A stretch of DNA of 64,000 nucleotides, taken from assembly GCA_016787645.1 (NCBI GenBank), contig JAEUUF010000015.1:186001-250000 (forward strand). Reading direction: 5' to 3'. Of the stretch, positions 54,748-63,960 are shown one piece after another (within the stretch, counting starts at the first letter, position 1; each line of letters opens with the position of its first letter). This DNA comes from Cyclobacteriaceae bacterium. GTDB lineage: Bacteria > Bacteroidota > Bacteroidia > Cytophagales > Cyclobacteriaceae. The notes below the pieces were generated by a model. That model saw nothing but the letters and a program-made list of their open reading frames with translations. It ran no database searches and was not told where the DNA came from. A program made the translations under genes and the position numbers.

Positions 54748-54831
54748 ACATTATTCCAGGGTTAACATGACTTAACACATTGTTAATGTCATGTCTTTTT
54801 GCAAAACTTATGCTTCATAAACCTCAACCCT

Positions 54832-55611
54832 ATGGGCATCAAGAAAATGCTGAGGAGTTTTTCCCTCATTATCAACTACAAGACTTACCTGCTAACCGCC
54901 ATGTCGGTACTGTGCAGTTACCTCTGCTTTAGGTTCGGGCTGACCGCCAAATTCCCGGACATGTTGGTCGGTGTGGCTATCGTTTTCCCCGTGGTTTTCT
55001 CCATCGGGTCCGCGTATACCCGTCGGGAGACCGCCTTGCAGCGGTGGGCCGATTTCCGTGGACATGCGATTGCCATTTATTACGCCACCCGCGACTGGCC
55101 TTCCGACAAAAACAATGATCTGCCCGAGCGCACCCGTGCCGTGACCATGGAAATGGTTCAGCGGACGAAAGAGATGCTGATGTCCAGCAAGGAGTCGTGG
55201 GAAAACAAGGAAGAGGAATTCTATAAACTCTTTTCCAAGCTTTCTGAAATCACGATGGAAATGCGCAAGTACGGCGTGCAGAGCGGCGAGATTTCCCGGG
55301 TAAGCCAATACGTCAGCAAGATGGTGATCGCCTTTGATAACCTGAAGATCATCTTCCAGTATCGCACACCGATCACATTAAGGACCTACAGCAAAGTGTT
55401 CATCTATGTGTTCCCGATTGTCTATGGCCCGTACTTTGCCAGTACATTCCATGACTTCTCGGCCAGCCTGGAGTATGTCATGCCGATCCTGTATAGCTTC
55501 ATCCTGGTCAGCCTGGACAATATCCAGGATCACCTGGAAGACCCGTTCGATCAGGTTGGCGAAGATGATGTAAACATAGACGCCAACGAGACAATTCGAC
55601 TCCTGGTCTAG
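54832..55611 (+). CDS. Bestrophin-like membrane protein
   Basis: A 259-aa protein from ATG 54832. Two hydrophobic hairpins (ALLTAMSVLCSYLCFRFG-like TYLLTAMSVLCSYLCF and MLVGVAIVFPVVFSIGSAY; later VFIYVFPIVYGPYF and MPILYSFILVSL) frame a helical charged middle region. The ending HLEDPFDQVGEDD resembles the conserved acidic cluster of bestrophin-type anion channels. The fit is partial, so a channel role is a guess. It converges with aspS. Confidence 0.55.
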   Translation: MGIKKMLRSFSLIINYKTYLLTAMSVLCSYLCFRFGLTAKFPDMLVGVAIVFPVVFSIGSAYTRRETALQRWADFRGHAIAIYYATRDWPSDKNNDLPERTRAVTMEMVQRTKEMLMSSKESWENKEEEFYKLFSKLSEITMEMRKYGVQSGEISRVSQYVSKMVIAFDNLKIIFQYRTPITLRTYSKVFIYVFPIVYGPYFASTFHDFSASLEYVMPILYSFILVSLDNIQDHLEDPFDQVGEDDVNIDANETIRLLV

Positions 55612-55625
55612 CTACCGCTGAGGAT

Positions 55626-57383
55626 TTACTTCTTCTCCTCCACGACAGCAATTCCTAATTCCCGGAGTTGATCAGGGGAGATCGTTGACGGTGTGTCAAT
55701 CATGGTATCACGCCCGGCATTGTTCTTGGGAAAGGCAATGAAGTCCCGGATACTGTCCACCCCGCCAAAGAGGGAACAAAGGCGGTCGAAACCGAACGCA
55801 ATTCCTCCGTGCGGAGGAGCACCGAATTCGAAGGCCTCCATGAGGAAACCAAACTGCTTCTTTGCCTCTTCGTCCGTGAAGCCGAGTTTCTTAAACATCA
55901 ATTGTTGTGTGGGGCGATCATGAATGCGTATGGAACCGCCACCAACTTCGGTGCCATTGATCACCATGTCATAGGCATTGGCCCGTACTTTACCAGGGTC
56001 GCTGTCGAGCAGGTGCAGATCTTCCCGCTTGGGTGATGTAAAAGGATGGTGCATGGCGTTGAAGCGGTTCGCTTCAGAATCCCATTCCAGCAGCGGGAAA
56101 TCAATTACCCACAATGCTGAAAAAGTATTCTTGTCGCGCAAGCCGAGCTGCGTTCCCAACAAAAGACGAAGCTCACTTAGCGCTTTTCGAGTGCTGTCGG
56201 CAGGTCCGGCAAGAACCAGTATGAGATCTCCGGGTTGGGCATTGAATGCTTCTGCCCATTTCTTTAGCTCTTGTTCGTTGTAGAATTTGTCTACACTTGA
56301 CTTGAGGCTTCCGCCGGCCTCATAACGGGCCCAGACCAATCCCTTGGCACCTATCTGGGGGCGCTTGACATATTCGGTCAGCTCATCAATTTGTTTGCGC
56401 GTGTACGTGGCCGCTCCGGTAGCGCAAATACCGACTACAAGTTCTGCACCATCAAATACCTGGAAGCCCTTGCCTTGCACCAGGGAGGTGAGGTCAGTGA
56501 ACTTCATTCCGAAGCGTGTATCCGGCTTGTCGGATCCATAGTTCGCCATAGCGTCGGCATAGGTCATGTGGGGCAAGGAAGGAAGATCAATGCCCTTTAC
56601 CGTCCTAAACAAGTGGCGGATCAATCCTTCAAAGGTGCTGAGGATATCCTCCCGGGTAACGAAAGCCATTTCACAGTCGATCTGGGTAAACTCAGGCTGT
56701 CGGTCAGCGCGGAGGTCTTCGTCACGAAAGCATTTCACGATCTGGTAATACCGATCAAACCCGGAAACCATCAGCAGCTGTTTGAAGGTCTGGGGTGATT
56801 GGGGCAGCGCATAGAACTCACCGTGGTTGATGCGTGAGGGCACTACAAAATCGCGGGCGCCTTCCGGGGTGGACTTGATCAGCACGGGTGTCTCCACCTC
56901 GATAAAATTGAGGCTGTCAAGATACGTGCGTGTCTGCTGGGCCATTTTGTGGCGCAGTTGAAGACTTTCCCGCACCGGGGTGCGCCGCAAATCGAGGTAG
57001 CGGTATTTCATGCGTAAATCGTCACCGCCGTCGGTGTCTTCTTCAATTGTGAAAGGAGGAAGTTTTGAGGGATTCAAAACTTCCAGTGTCTCCACGCGGA
57101 TTTCGATGTCGCCCGTGGGCATCTTGTCGTTCTTGGATTGGCGTTCAACTACCTTGCCGGTAGCTTTCACTACAAACTCACGGCCTAATTGACGTACAGC
57201 TTCAATGAGTTTCGGATCCGATTTGCCCTCTTCCAGGAAGAGTTGCGTGATGCCGTACCGGTCGCGCAAGTCTACCCATACGAGGCTGCCTTTGTCCCTC
57301 AGGCGCTGTACCCAGCCGGTCAGGGTAACCTGCTGCTGAACGTCCTTTATCCGCAATTCACCGCACGTATGAGTCCGAAGCAT
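55626..57383 (-). CDS. aspS: Aspartate--tRNA ligase
   Basis: A 585-aa class II synthetase of bacterial type. The N-terminal OB domain ([20 protein letters not shown]) binds the anticodon; [22 protein letters not shown] and [19 protein letters not shown] (motif 2) form the active site, [16 protein letters not shown] is motif 3, and the GAD insertion lies between. Length is normal. It charges tRNA(Asp), and may also mischarge tRNA(Asn) for GatCAB, whose GatC subunit is in this window. Confidence 0.97.
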   Translation of the reverse strand: MLRTHTCGELRIKDVQQQVTLTGWVQRLRDKGSLVWVDLRDRYGITQLFLEEGKSDPKLIEAVRQLGREFVVKATGKVVERQSKNDKMPTGDIEIRVETLEVLNPSKLPPFTIEEDTDGGDDLRMKYRYLDLRRTPVRESLQLRHKMAQQTRTYLDSLNFIEVETPVLIKSTPEGARDFVVPSRINHGEFYALPQSPQTFKQLLMVSGFDRYYQIVKCFRDEDLRADRQPEFTQIDCEMAFVTREDILSTFEGLIRHLFRTVKGIDLPSLPHMTYADAMANYGSDKPDTRFGMKFTDLTSLVQGKGFQVFDGAELVVGICATGAATYTRKQIDELTEYVKRPQIGAKGLVWARYEAGGSLKSSVDKFYNEQELKKWAEAFNAQPGDLILVLAGPADSTRKALSELRLLLGTQLGLRDKNTFSALWVIDFPLLEWDSEANRFNAMHHPFTSPKREDLHLLDSDPGKVRANAYDMVINGTEVGGGSIRIHDRPTQQLMFKKLGFTDEEAKKQFGFLMEAFEFGAPPHGGIAFGFDRLCSLFGGVDSIRDFIAFPKNNAGRDTMIDTPSTISPDQLRELGIAVVEEKK

Positions 57384-57400
57384 TTTGAAATTGATTAATT

Positions 57401-57994
57401 TTGGGCGTGCAAGTTAATAAAACCACCCTGATAACATCACGTACGCTGGTGAAAACGACGGCCCTGTTGCTGTTGTTCTTCCTGACTTCTCTCGCGCCGG
57501 TAAAATGGGTCAAGAGCCGTCTCGCGGATGGCGTTACGGTTTCAGTGCCTGAACAACTTACCCCGATGACGCCGGAGGATATGGCTCAGCGATTCCCGTC
57601 CGTACGGGCTCCCTTGGGGGCGTTTACCAACGCAGACCGGGTAACCGATTTCAGTATTAATATCAGCGCCACCAACTGGCCGGATGCCGATGTCGAACTG
57701 GCTCAAAAATTCTTTAAGGCCAGTCTCCAGAATTTGTATGACCGGGTAGATATGATAAGTGAAGGAATCCAGCCCATTCACAAAAAGAAGTTCATCTACT
57801 TTGAGTTTGAATCCCGGATCAGTGGTGACCGTCGTCGGGAGGGATTGAGCGATCCTGTGCTCAAGTACACCTACATCCAATACCTCGTGCAAAAGAACCG
57901 TACCCTGGTATTTACATTCTCCTGCCCGAAAGACCTGCAGGTGGAGTGGCAACCTGTTGCACGTGAAATGATGAAACGCATCCGGGTAAACTGA
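57401..57994 (+). CDS. Hypothetical exported protein with non-ATG start
   Basis: A protein of about 195 aa that I do not recognise. TTG 57401 and GTG 57407 are the only starts that keep the hydrophobic segment ([15 protein letters not shown]), so it is exported or anchored. The mature part has an [20 protein letters not shown] region and ends with [20 protein letters not shown], as in small secreted stress-type proteins. A TAATTTTG box at 57396-57403 overlaps the TTG, so GTG 57407 with almost no leader is possible. Confidence 0.6.
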   Translation: MGVQVNKTTLITSRTLVKTTALLLLFFLTSLAPVKWVKSRLADGVTVSVPEQLTPMTPEDMAQRFPSVRAPLGAFTNADRVTDFSINISATNWPDADVELAQKFFKASLQNLYDRVDMISEGIQPIHKKKFIYFEFESRISGDRRREGLSDPVLKYTYIQYLVQKNRTLVFTFSCPKDLQVEWQPVAREMMKRIRVN

Positions 57995-58011
57995 CTGCAG
58001 AATTTGATCGG

Positions 58012-58458
58012 ATGAGCGCCCCAACGGATGAGCATTTTATGCGAGAGGCCCTCAAGGAAGCCAATAAGGCCTTCGAGGAAGGGGAGATTCCGGTAGGTGC
58101 CGTGGTGGTTTGTCAGAACAAGATCATAGCCCGGGCACACAACCAGGTTGAGCGGCTGAATGACGCCACCGCGCATGCAGAGATGATTGCAATTACTGCG
58201 GCAGCCAATTTCCTCGGATCAAAATACCTCGACGAATGCACGCTGTATGTCACCCTTGAACCGTGTCCGATGTGTGCCGGCGCCCTGCACTGGTCACAAT
58301 TGCAGCGTCTCGTTTTTGGCGCAGAAGATGTGCAGCGTGGCTACCAGCTGGTGAAGTCACCCTTACTTCACCCCCGTACTGAGGTTCGCAAGGGAATTGA
58401 GGCCGAACCCGGTAAGGCACTCCTGGAGCAATTCTTTAGAAACCTCCGGGAAAAGTAG
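58012..58458 (+). CDS. tadA: tRNA-specific adenosine deaminase
   Basis: A 148-aa zinc deaminase: HAEM (His55, Glu57) and PCPMC (Cys85, Cys88) are the active-site motifs, with LEPCPMCAGALHWSQLQRLVFG typical of TadA. It converts A34 of tRNA(Arg) to inosine. It starts 17 bases after the previous gene and is followed after 12 bases by the DUF3127 gene. Confidence 0.92.
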   Translation: MSAPTDEHFMREALKEANKAFEEGEIPVGAVVVCQNKIIARAHNQVERLNDATAHAEMIAITAAANFLGSKYLDECTLYVTLEPCPMCAGALHWSQLQRLVFGAEDVQRGYQLVKSPLLHPRTEVRKGIEAEPGKALLEQFFRNLREK

Positions 58459-58470
58459 TAACCTTGTGCC

Positions 58471-58827
58471 ATGAGCATGGAATTAAAAGGAAAAGTAATT
58501 CAATTGCTGCCGCAGCAATCGGGCATGGGCAAAAAAGGTCCGTGGAAAAAGCAGGAATTCATTGTAGAGACGCAGGCACAATATCCAAAGAAAGTGTGCC
58601 TCAGCATCTGGGGCGATAAGATCGATCAGTTCGGTGTGTCGGTAGGAGACCAGGTGAATGTCTCGGTCGACCTTGAGAGTCGCGAGTACAATGGTCGTTG
58701 GTACACCGAGGCTCGAGCCTGGAAACTTGAAAAGTCAGGTAGCGCAACCGCTGCTGCCGACCCGATCGGGGATGAACCCTTTACTGCAGGAAATGGAAAT
58801 GCTTCGGCGGATGACCTGCCGTTCTGA
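58471..58827 (+). CDS. DUF3127 protein with SSB-like acidic tail
   Basis: A 118-aa protein. ELKGKVIQLLPQQSGMGKKG and FIVETQAQYPKKVCLSIWGDK are the conserved DUF3127 region, predicted to form an OB fold. The C-terminus is a glycine/alanine/asparagine-rich linker ending in DDLPF, like the protein-binding tip (DDxPF) of single-stranded-DNA-binding proteins. It may therefore bind ssDNA or interact with SSB partners (inference). It converges with a small hypothetical gene. Confidence 0.85.
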   Translation: MSMELKGKVIQLLPQQSGMGKKGPWKKQEFIVETQAQYPKKVCLSIWGDKIDQFGVSVGDQVNVSVDLESREYNGRWYTEARAWKLEKSGSATAAADPIGDEPFTAGNGNASADDLPF

Positions 58828-58847
58828 GAAGCCCGGAAGTCGCTTGA

Positions 58848-59069
58848 TTACGCTTTGACTTTCTTCTTACCCTCTTCTACCACACGCTTGCCGTTCTCAT
58901 GTCTTCCAAGGATAATAACATCCTTGGTGGTTTCGTATTGCTTGGCGGCCTGAAGCATGGCCTGCTCGGTGTCCCGGATGATGATCGTGCCGGTCTTGGC
59001 GCCCTTGTTGCGGATTTCGATATAGTAACCGTCTTTTTTCTTTTTCGGAAGGATCGGAGGTCTGCCCAT
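58848..59069 (-). CDS. Small basic hypothetical protein
   Basis: A 73-aa, lysine-rich protein: GRPPILPKKKKDGYYIEIRN, then TIIIRDTEQAMLQAAKQYETT and DVIILGRHENGKRVVEEGKKK. No known domain is recognised; basic character suggests nucleic-acid or ribosome contact. Coding potential looks real, with a clear ATG. A TATCTTTG box lies 114 bases upstream. Confidence 0.65.
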   Translation of the reverse strand: MGRPPILPKKKKDGYYIEIRNKGAKTGTIIIRDTEQAMLQAAKQYETTKDVIILGRHENGKRVVEEGKKKVKA

Positions 59070-59182
59070 GTAGTATTGAATTTATGATTTAGGGATGCTG
59101 TTCACCTGTATAAACCCAATTGCCTGGAATTAGGTTCGCCACCAAAACCCGCTTTTTTGGCCTCAAACGGACATTGGGTGCG

Positions 59183-59190
59183 CAAAGATA
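59183..59190 (-). promoter_or_regulatory. Candidate -7 element for the 73-aa gene
   Basis: TATCTTTG on the minus strand, followed by GCGCACCCAAT, the same 11 bases that follow the gcvT box (15601). It would give a leader of about 105 bases. The 169-base gap around it holds nothing else recognised. Confidence 0.3.
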
Positions 59191-59238
59191 ATGCTTTTCC
59201 CGAGGAGGTCCTTCTCGGTTGGCGCTCCTGAGAATGGC

Positions 59239-59883
59239 TTATGATTTCAGGTAGGCGGGAACAGCCACTCCGGGCTTAAGCGCCGGATCTGCAATTAGTG
59301 CGCCGCGGACAAGTGACAGGGGTTGCACACCTGCCCAGACATCCATAGAATAGTCTTCTTCATCGTCCTTGGGGGGCCCGGATCTCACCTTGGCTGAAAC
59401 TTCCTCGATAAGAAATGAAAGCACCATCGTGGCCTTCCACTCGTTGTCAGTAGGCTTGCGCACATCATCCCATCGACCCGGGCAAACCTTGTTGGTGAAG
59501 ACCTCGAGCGCGGCATACGCTTCATCCGGTTCGCTTACCAGTTCCGGCCGGCTAAATAGTACGACCGACCGGTAGTTGACAGAATGATGAAATGCCGATC
59601 GGGCCAGTACCAGGCCATCGATAAGCGTCACCCCGATGCATACCGGGAGTTTTTTACCAGCCAGCAATCTCATGTAGTGACTGCCCACCGATCCATGGAT
59701 GTAGAGCTTGTTGCCGATTCGACAAAACCCTGTTGGAATCTGAAACGATTGCCCCTCATCACTCCACGACAGCGTACAGTACAAGGCTTCATCCAAAATC
59801 GAGTAGATGGTATCCTGGTCATACGTCCCTCGCTTGGGAAGTCGCGTGATGGTGGTCTTGTCGGTTTTCTTGAATTCGGTCAT
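59239..59883 (-). CDS. Pyridoxamine 5'-phosphate oxidase-like flavin-binding protein
   Basis: A 214-aa protein of the FMN-binding split-barrel type. TRLPKRGTYDQDTIYSILDE, FQIPTGFCRIGNKLYIHGS, and FHHSVNYRSVVLFSRP are blocks of the flavin-nucleotide-binding family akin to Nim-type proteins. Members bind FMN or related cofactors; the reaction is unknown, and nitroimidazole resistance should not be assumed. It is 33 bases downstream of the dehydrogenase gene. Confidence 0.85.
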   Translation of the reverse strand: MTEFKKTDKTTITRLPKRGTYDQDTIYSILDEALYCTLSWSDEGQSFQIPTGFCRIGNKLYIHGSVGSHYMRLLAGKKLPVCIGVTLIDGLVLARSAFHHSVNYRSVVLFSRPELVSEPDEAYAALEVFTNKVCPGRWDDVRKPTDNEWKATMVLSFLIEEVSAKVRSGPPKDDEEDYSMDVWAGVQPLSLVRGALIADPALKPGVAVPAYLKS

Positions 59884-59916
59884 GGCGGGATGGAATTGAG
59901 TGGAAGTAAACTACAC

Positions 59917-60915
59917 CTACAGGCGAATGACAATCTTGCCAAAATGATCCGGCGATTGCATCCGTGCAAAGGCCTCGTTGATTTGGTCCAACTTGAATAC
60001 GGAATCAATCACCGGCTTCAGTTTACGACTTTCGATGAAGTCGATCATGGACAAAAATTCATCCCGTGTGCCCATGGTGCTGCCGAAGATGGAAAGCTGT
60101 TTCCAATAAAGCAGCCGAGTGGGGATGTTGGTAATGACACCCGCGGTTCGGCCAAAATTTACCAGGCGTCCTCCCGGCAAGGCGATTTCAATGAGCTTGG
60201 CAAATCCGTCTCCGCCAGCACTGTCAATGATAATATCAAACCCACCAGTGGCTTTCGCGGCTTGCTCGGCCCAGTCGCCTTGGTGATAGTTGAATCCGCC
60301 GACCGCACCCAGGGAAACAGCTTGTTGAATCTTTTGGTCGGACCCGGAAGTGACGTACACCCTTGCGCCGTAAGCTACTGCATAAGTCAGTGCCCACAAC
60401 GCCGCCCCGCCGCCAATACCGGTTATCAGGACCTTTTCCTTCGCACGCAGTCTGGCTTTCGTGAACAAGGCACGGTAAGCAGTTAGGCCTGATAGTGGCA
60501 CTGCGGCGCACTCTTCAACTGAGAGGCCTTCGGGTCGTTCAAAAATGTATTTCTTGGAGATGGCGATAAACTCACCGAAAGTACCGTTGTCCGGGAAGCC
60601 CAGGATCTTGAAGTTGTCGCCCTGCACGATCGGATTCGCGCCCCACTCCAGGCTTGGATTGATGATTACTTCCATGCCGATCATTAGCGGATCGGCGTCT
60701 TCTCCCACATCCGTAACTGTTCCGACTCCATCGGAGCCGAGGATAACCCCTTCGGGTCGGCTCACCTGCTCTTGCTCTTCCTGAATCCAAAGGTCGCGGT
60801 GATTCAGCGCTGCAGCATTCAGCTTGATCAGTACCTGGTCTTTGACTGGCTTGGGTTTGACAAACTCACCTACCTGGAGGGGTAAGCCGGAACCTTTGAA
60901 AATAGCCGCTTTCAT
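59917..60915 (-). CDS. Zinc-type alcohol dehydrogenase / quinone oxidoreductase family protein
   Basis: A 332-aa medium-chain reductase. AAALNHRDLWIQEEQ and ILGSDGVGTVTDVG are the N-terminal catalytic-domain blocks, and VLITGIGGGAALWALTYAVA is the Rossmann motif. It lacks the cysteine cluster of the structural zinc site, so it is closer to the quinone-reductase type. Substrate unknown. It starts 12 bases after the second ilvE and is likely in the same operon. Confidence 0.88.
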   Translation of the reverse strand: MKAAIFKGSGLPLQVGEFVKPKPVKDQVLIKLNAAALNHRDLWIQEEQEQVSRPEGVILGSDGVGTVTDVGEDADPLMIGMEVIINPSLEWGANPIVQGDNFKILGFPDNGTFGEFIAISKKYIFERPEGLSVEECAAVPLSGLTAYRALFTKARLRAKEKVLITGIGGGAALWALTYAVAYGARVYVTSGSDQKIQQAVSLGAVGGFNYHQGDWAEQAAKATGGFDIIIDSAGGDGFAKLIEIALPGGRLVNFGRTAGVITNIPTRLLYWKQLSIFGSTMGTRDEFLSMIDFIESRKLKPVIDSVFKLDQINEAFARMQSPDHFGKIVIRL

Positions 60916-60927
60916 GCCGCGGAAAGA

Positions 60928-61998
60928 CTACCCCCGCACAATGTGGTTCCAGCCGTAGCGATCTGGTTCGGCACCGGTACGGATTTGCAATAGTCTCTTC
61001 TTGATGCGCTGTTGAATGCTGTTGGCATCCACCGGAGGGAAGGGGTAATCTATACCACGAATGTTGATCATGGCAATCGGGGCGACGACGGCCGCCGTAC
61101 CGCATCCAAACGCTTCCGTAAGGGTCTTGCTCTTGAATCCGTCTTCCAGGTCATCAATGCTGATTCGCTTCTCTTCCACAGTAAGTCCTTCCTCACGTGC
61201 AATGGTGATGATGGAGTCACGGGTAATGCCATCCAGAATAGCCGTATTGAGTTTGGGGGTAATCAGCTTCCCATTCATGACGAACATCACATTCATCATG
61301 CCCACTTCATCGATGTACTTGTGCTCCTTGTGATCAGTCCACAAAACCTGGTCAAATCCTTCTTTCTTGGCCAGCTGTGTGGGATAGAACGCACCACCGT
61401 AATTGCCAGCACATTTGGCAAAACCAGTACCACCTTCCGCGGTGCGGGTATAATGTCCTTCGACTTTGAGACGGAACGGCTTGTTATAGTAAGGGCCCAC
61501 CGGGCTGGTCATGACCACGAACTTGTAAAAATCGGACACTTTCACACCTAATCGCGACTCGCTGGCGAAGACGACCGGACGTATGTACAGGGACGCACCT
61601 TCTGAGCGAGGCACCCACTCTTTATCCAGTTCCACCAGTGCGTGCAGGGACTGGATGAATAAATCATACGGGATTTCCGGCATGCACATCCGATCCAGTG
61701 ACTTAATCAGGCGTTCATGATGCTTTTGGGGACGAAAGATATTGATGTTGCCGTCCACCATGCGGAACGCTTTCATGCCTTCGAAAATAGCCTGACCGTA
61801 ATGCAACGCGAGGATGGCCGGGGTCATTTTTAGTTCCCCAAAAGGAAGGATATGTGGTTCGGACCACTCTCCCTTGGCCCAGTCAGCCATGACCATATGA
61901 TCCGATATATACTTTCCGAATTCAAGGTTATTGAAATCGGTTTCCTTCAATCGTGAATGCGTGGTTTTTTGAATAGCGATAGCAGGCGCAGTAGTCAT
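60928..61998 (-). CDS. ilvE: Branched-chain amino acid aminotransferase (second copy)
   Basis: A 356-aa class IV aminotransferase. LHYGQAIFEGMKAF, SLYIRPVVFASESRLG and GGTGFAKCAGNYGGAFYP (Lys195 binds PLP) are conserved, as is TEAFGCGTAAVVAPI. It is related to the first copy at 28321 by about half its residues, so they are old paralogues or of different origin. Its start overlaps the stop of the DinB gene by four bases. Confidence 0.92.
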   Translation of the reverse strand: MTTAPAIAIQKTTHSRLKETDFNNLEFGKYISDHMVMADWAKGEWSEPHILPFGELKMTPAILALHYGQAIFEGMKAFRMVDGNINIFRPQKHHERLIKSLDRMCMPEIPYDLFIQSLHALVELDKEWVPRSEGASLYIRPVVFASESRLGVKVSDFYKFVVMTSPVGPYYNKPFRLKVEGHYTRTAEGGTGFAKCAGNYGGAFYPTQLAKKEGFDQVLWTDHKEHKYIDEVGMMNVMFVMNGKLITPKLNTAILDGITRDSIITIAREEGLTVEEKRISIDDLEDGFKSKTLTEAFGCGTAAVVAPIAMINIRGIDYPFPPVDANSIQQRIKKRLLQIRTGAEPDRYGWNHIVRG

Positions 61999-62509
61999 GA
62001 TCTGGAAGTTTTTGTCAAGGTAGTTATTATTTCATTTATTTTGACCAGGTGATGGTCGTCGTGCTCGGCGTCAAACCAGGCAAGGTCCACCGGTGTCATC
62101 AATACCTTCAGGCGCGGGTGAACTGAGGATTTTTGGAGTGATTTTGCGTCGAGTGAACGGTAGGTTTCCAGGTTTTTGTTTCGTTCTTCTTTAAAATGCG
62201 AGAGAACTTTGGCTATAGGCCAAGGGTTGTAATCCCTCGGCTCAAATACCGCGGGCGACATCGTCGGAATTCCTTCCAGCATTTCCCGGATCCGCAGGTT
62301 GGCAACAGCGTCCACTTCCGAAAGATGCCCGATGTGTTGTTTTATGGACCACTTTCCATCCACCGGGTTGACAACAGAACGTCGTCCAGGTCTTTCACTT
62401 TGGCCTCGATACGGACCGCCGTGCCGTCCAGGCGCTCCAGGAAGAAGGGAAGTAGTTCTGGGGCATACCCGAACGTCATGTTGCGGTCAAACCAGCGCAG
62501 TGTATTCAT
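61995..62509 (-). pseudogene. DinB-family gene broken by a frameshift
   Basis: Two frames together give a full-length DinB-like protein (about 170 aa). The N-terminal frame starts at ATG 62509 (NTLRWFDRNMTFGYAPELLP) and ends at a stop at 62342. The C-terminal frame, from about 62363 to 61995, reads DGKWSIKQHIGHLSEVDAV and later WFDAEHDDHHLVKINEI, with the family's histidines. The frames would join near codon 45-48 with the loss of one base. Either the gene is inactive or there is a sequence error. DinB_2 proteins bind metal and are often of unknown role. Confidence 0.75.
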
Positions 62510-62514
62510 AAAAA

Positions 62515-62892
62515 TTAGAAAGCGGTTAATAGACCCGGATTCAGGAAGGGTTCTTTTCTCCGGAGGAATCCTCCATCAACAATAAAGAGTCTGGCGCCGC
62601 CTTTTGTAGTACTCCGATGGGAGGAGGCGCCGTCAGTAACCTGGTACGACATGCCTGCCGACAGGTGAACAGTGGTGCCGTCCTTCAGTTCAGTGTCCAA
62701 TTCACCTTCAAGACAAAGCAGAATGTGACCCAGGGTACACCAATGATCTGCCTTGTAGTTGGCGGAATACTCAACCAGGCGAACCCGGAGGTCACCATAC
62801 TGCCGCGTACGGTTTAGCGCGAAGCCAGTTTCGCCTGGTGTGCGGGTGGCCGGAAGATTGTTCCAGTCCGTGATATGAAAGGGAATATGCAT
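62515..62892 (-). CDS. DHCW-motif cupin protein
   Basis: A 125-aa protein. YSANYKADHWCTLGHILLCL carries the DHWC signature (DHCW family) and a metal-binding cupin histidine, then LEGELDTELKDGTTVHLSAGMSY continues the cupin barrel. Function unknown; such small cupins may bind metals or sugars. It lies between the EamA transporter (stop 62895) and the DinB gene (start 62509), with short gaps, in one operon. Confidence 0.85.
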   Translation of the reverse strand: MHIPFHITDWNNLPATRTPGETGFALNRTRQYGDLRVRLVEYSANYKADHWCTLGHILLCLEGELDTELKDGTTVHLSAGMSYQVTDGASSHRSTTKGGARLFIVDGGFLRRKEPFLNPGLLTAF

Positions 62893-62894
62893 GA

Positions 62895-63827
62895 TTACTG
62901 CTTGGAAAGTTGAGTCCGAAGAAAATTGCGGATCTGGTATCCTCGGTTGACAATGTAGATTCCGGCCAGCGTGACCAAAATGCCAATGCCAATGCGAACA
63001 TTAAGTCGTTCCTGAAGCAGGAGGGCCCCCAGGACGACCGCGACGATCGGGTTGATGTAGGCGTATAACGAAACCAGGGTCATCGGAAGTTTCTTGATGG
63101 CATAGGAGTAGCAGGCATATGCAGCTACGGATCCAAAAAGAATGAGATAGACCAGGGCGAAGATCATGTCCCCGTTGGAGGTGACGGTGCTGTAGTCATC
63201 AAACAGGAAGCTCATGGGGATGAGGAAAATTCCGCCAAACAACATTTGCAGCCCCGCGGCAAGGAAAGGATCAGTGGATTGTGTCTTGCGCTTCACCCAC
63301 ACCGTTCCGAACGCCCAGCAAATGTTGCCCGCGAAGGTCGTGAAGATGCCAAGGGTGTAACTGGGTTGTGAAAAGTCGGCGACATGTTCACCGAAGATCA
63401 GCACAATGCCAGCCAGGCCAACCACCAGTCCCAGAACCACAGGGAAGGCGGGGGTGTCGTCTGATGAAATGGCGAAGTTGATGAGCATGACCCAGATGGG
63501 CATAACCGAACAAATGATGGCGGCAAGTCCGCTTGACACATACATCTCCGACCAACCCACAATCCCGACTCCAAAGGTGCAGAGCAGCAGCCCACTGACG
63601 GCCTGTTGTCTTATTATTTTTCCAGTTGGAAACTGAAACTTGCCGATGGCTGCCAGTAACGCCAGCAGGATTGGACCTGCACAGAGAAAGCGGATGGCGG
63701 AGAAAAGGAAGGGAGGAAACTGGGTCACGCCCACCCGAAGGGCAAGGTAGGTGGTGCCCCAGATAATGCATACCGCTCCCAGGGCGAGGTAGGCCAACAG
63801 ATTGCTCTTGGTGTTCACGTTAGTCAT
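62895..63827 (-). CDS. EamA/DMT-family transporter
   Basis: A 310-aa protein with ten membrane segments in two EamA repeats. GAVCIIWGTTYLALRVGVTQFPPF is the typical first repeat start, and GNICWAFGTVWVKR the second. The drug/metabolite transporter superfamily exports amino acids, sugars or other metabolites; the substrate here is unknown. It is upstream of the cupin gene by 2 bases and so in the same operon. Confidence 0.88.
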   Translation of the reverse strand: MTNVNTKSNLLAYLALGAVCIIWGTTYLALRVGVTQFPPFLFSAIRFLCAGPILLALLAAIGKFQFPTGKIIRQQAVSGLLLCTFGVGIVGWSEMYVSSGLAAIICSVMPIWVMLINFAISSDDTPAFPVVLGLVVGLAGIVLIFGEHVADFSQPSYTLGIFTTFAGNICWAFGTVWVKRKTQSTDPFLAAGLQMLFGGIFLIPMSFLFDDYSTVTSNGDMIFALVYLILFGSVAAYACYSYAIKKLPMTLVSLYAYINPIVAVVLGALLLQERLNVRIGIGILVTLAGIYIVNRGYQIRNFLRTQLSKQ

Positions 63828-63852
63828 GGCAAGTTCGCGAATAAATCAATGG

Positions 63853-63960
63853 TCAATAAATGGAAAGTACAGTCAATTTCAGGGTGATCAATAAGGCACA
63901 AACGAGTATCCCCAGGATCAGGACCAACTTTCTTCGATGATTTTTGAGAATCGTATTCAT
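63853..63960 (-). CDS. Possible 35-aa membrane peptide
   Basis: An open frame from ATG 63960 encoding NTILKNHRRKLVLILGILVC and then a hydrophobic stretch ending SIY. It has a basic N-terminus and one membrane segment, like a small membrane protein. It lies 25 bases before the EamA gene on the same strand. Length is too short for codon statistics to help; real translation is uncertain. Confidence 0.35.
   Translation of the reverse strand: MNTILKNHRRKLVLILGILVCALLITLKLTVLSIY

Noticed and set aside
59584-60486. A 300-codon open frame on the plus strand
   Set aside because: It is antisense to the flavin-binding protein and dehydrogenase genes, with no domain.
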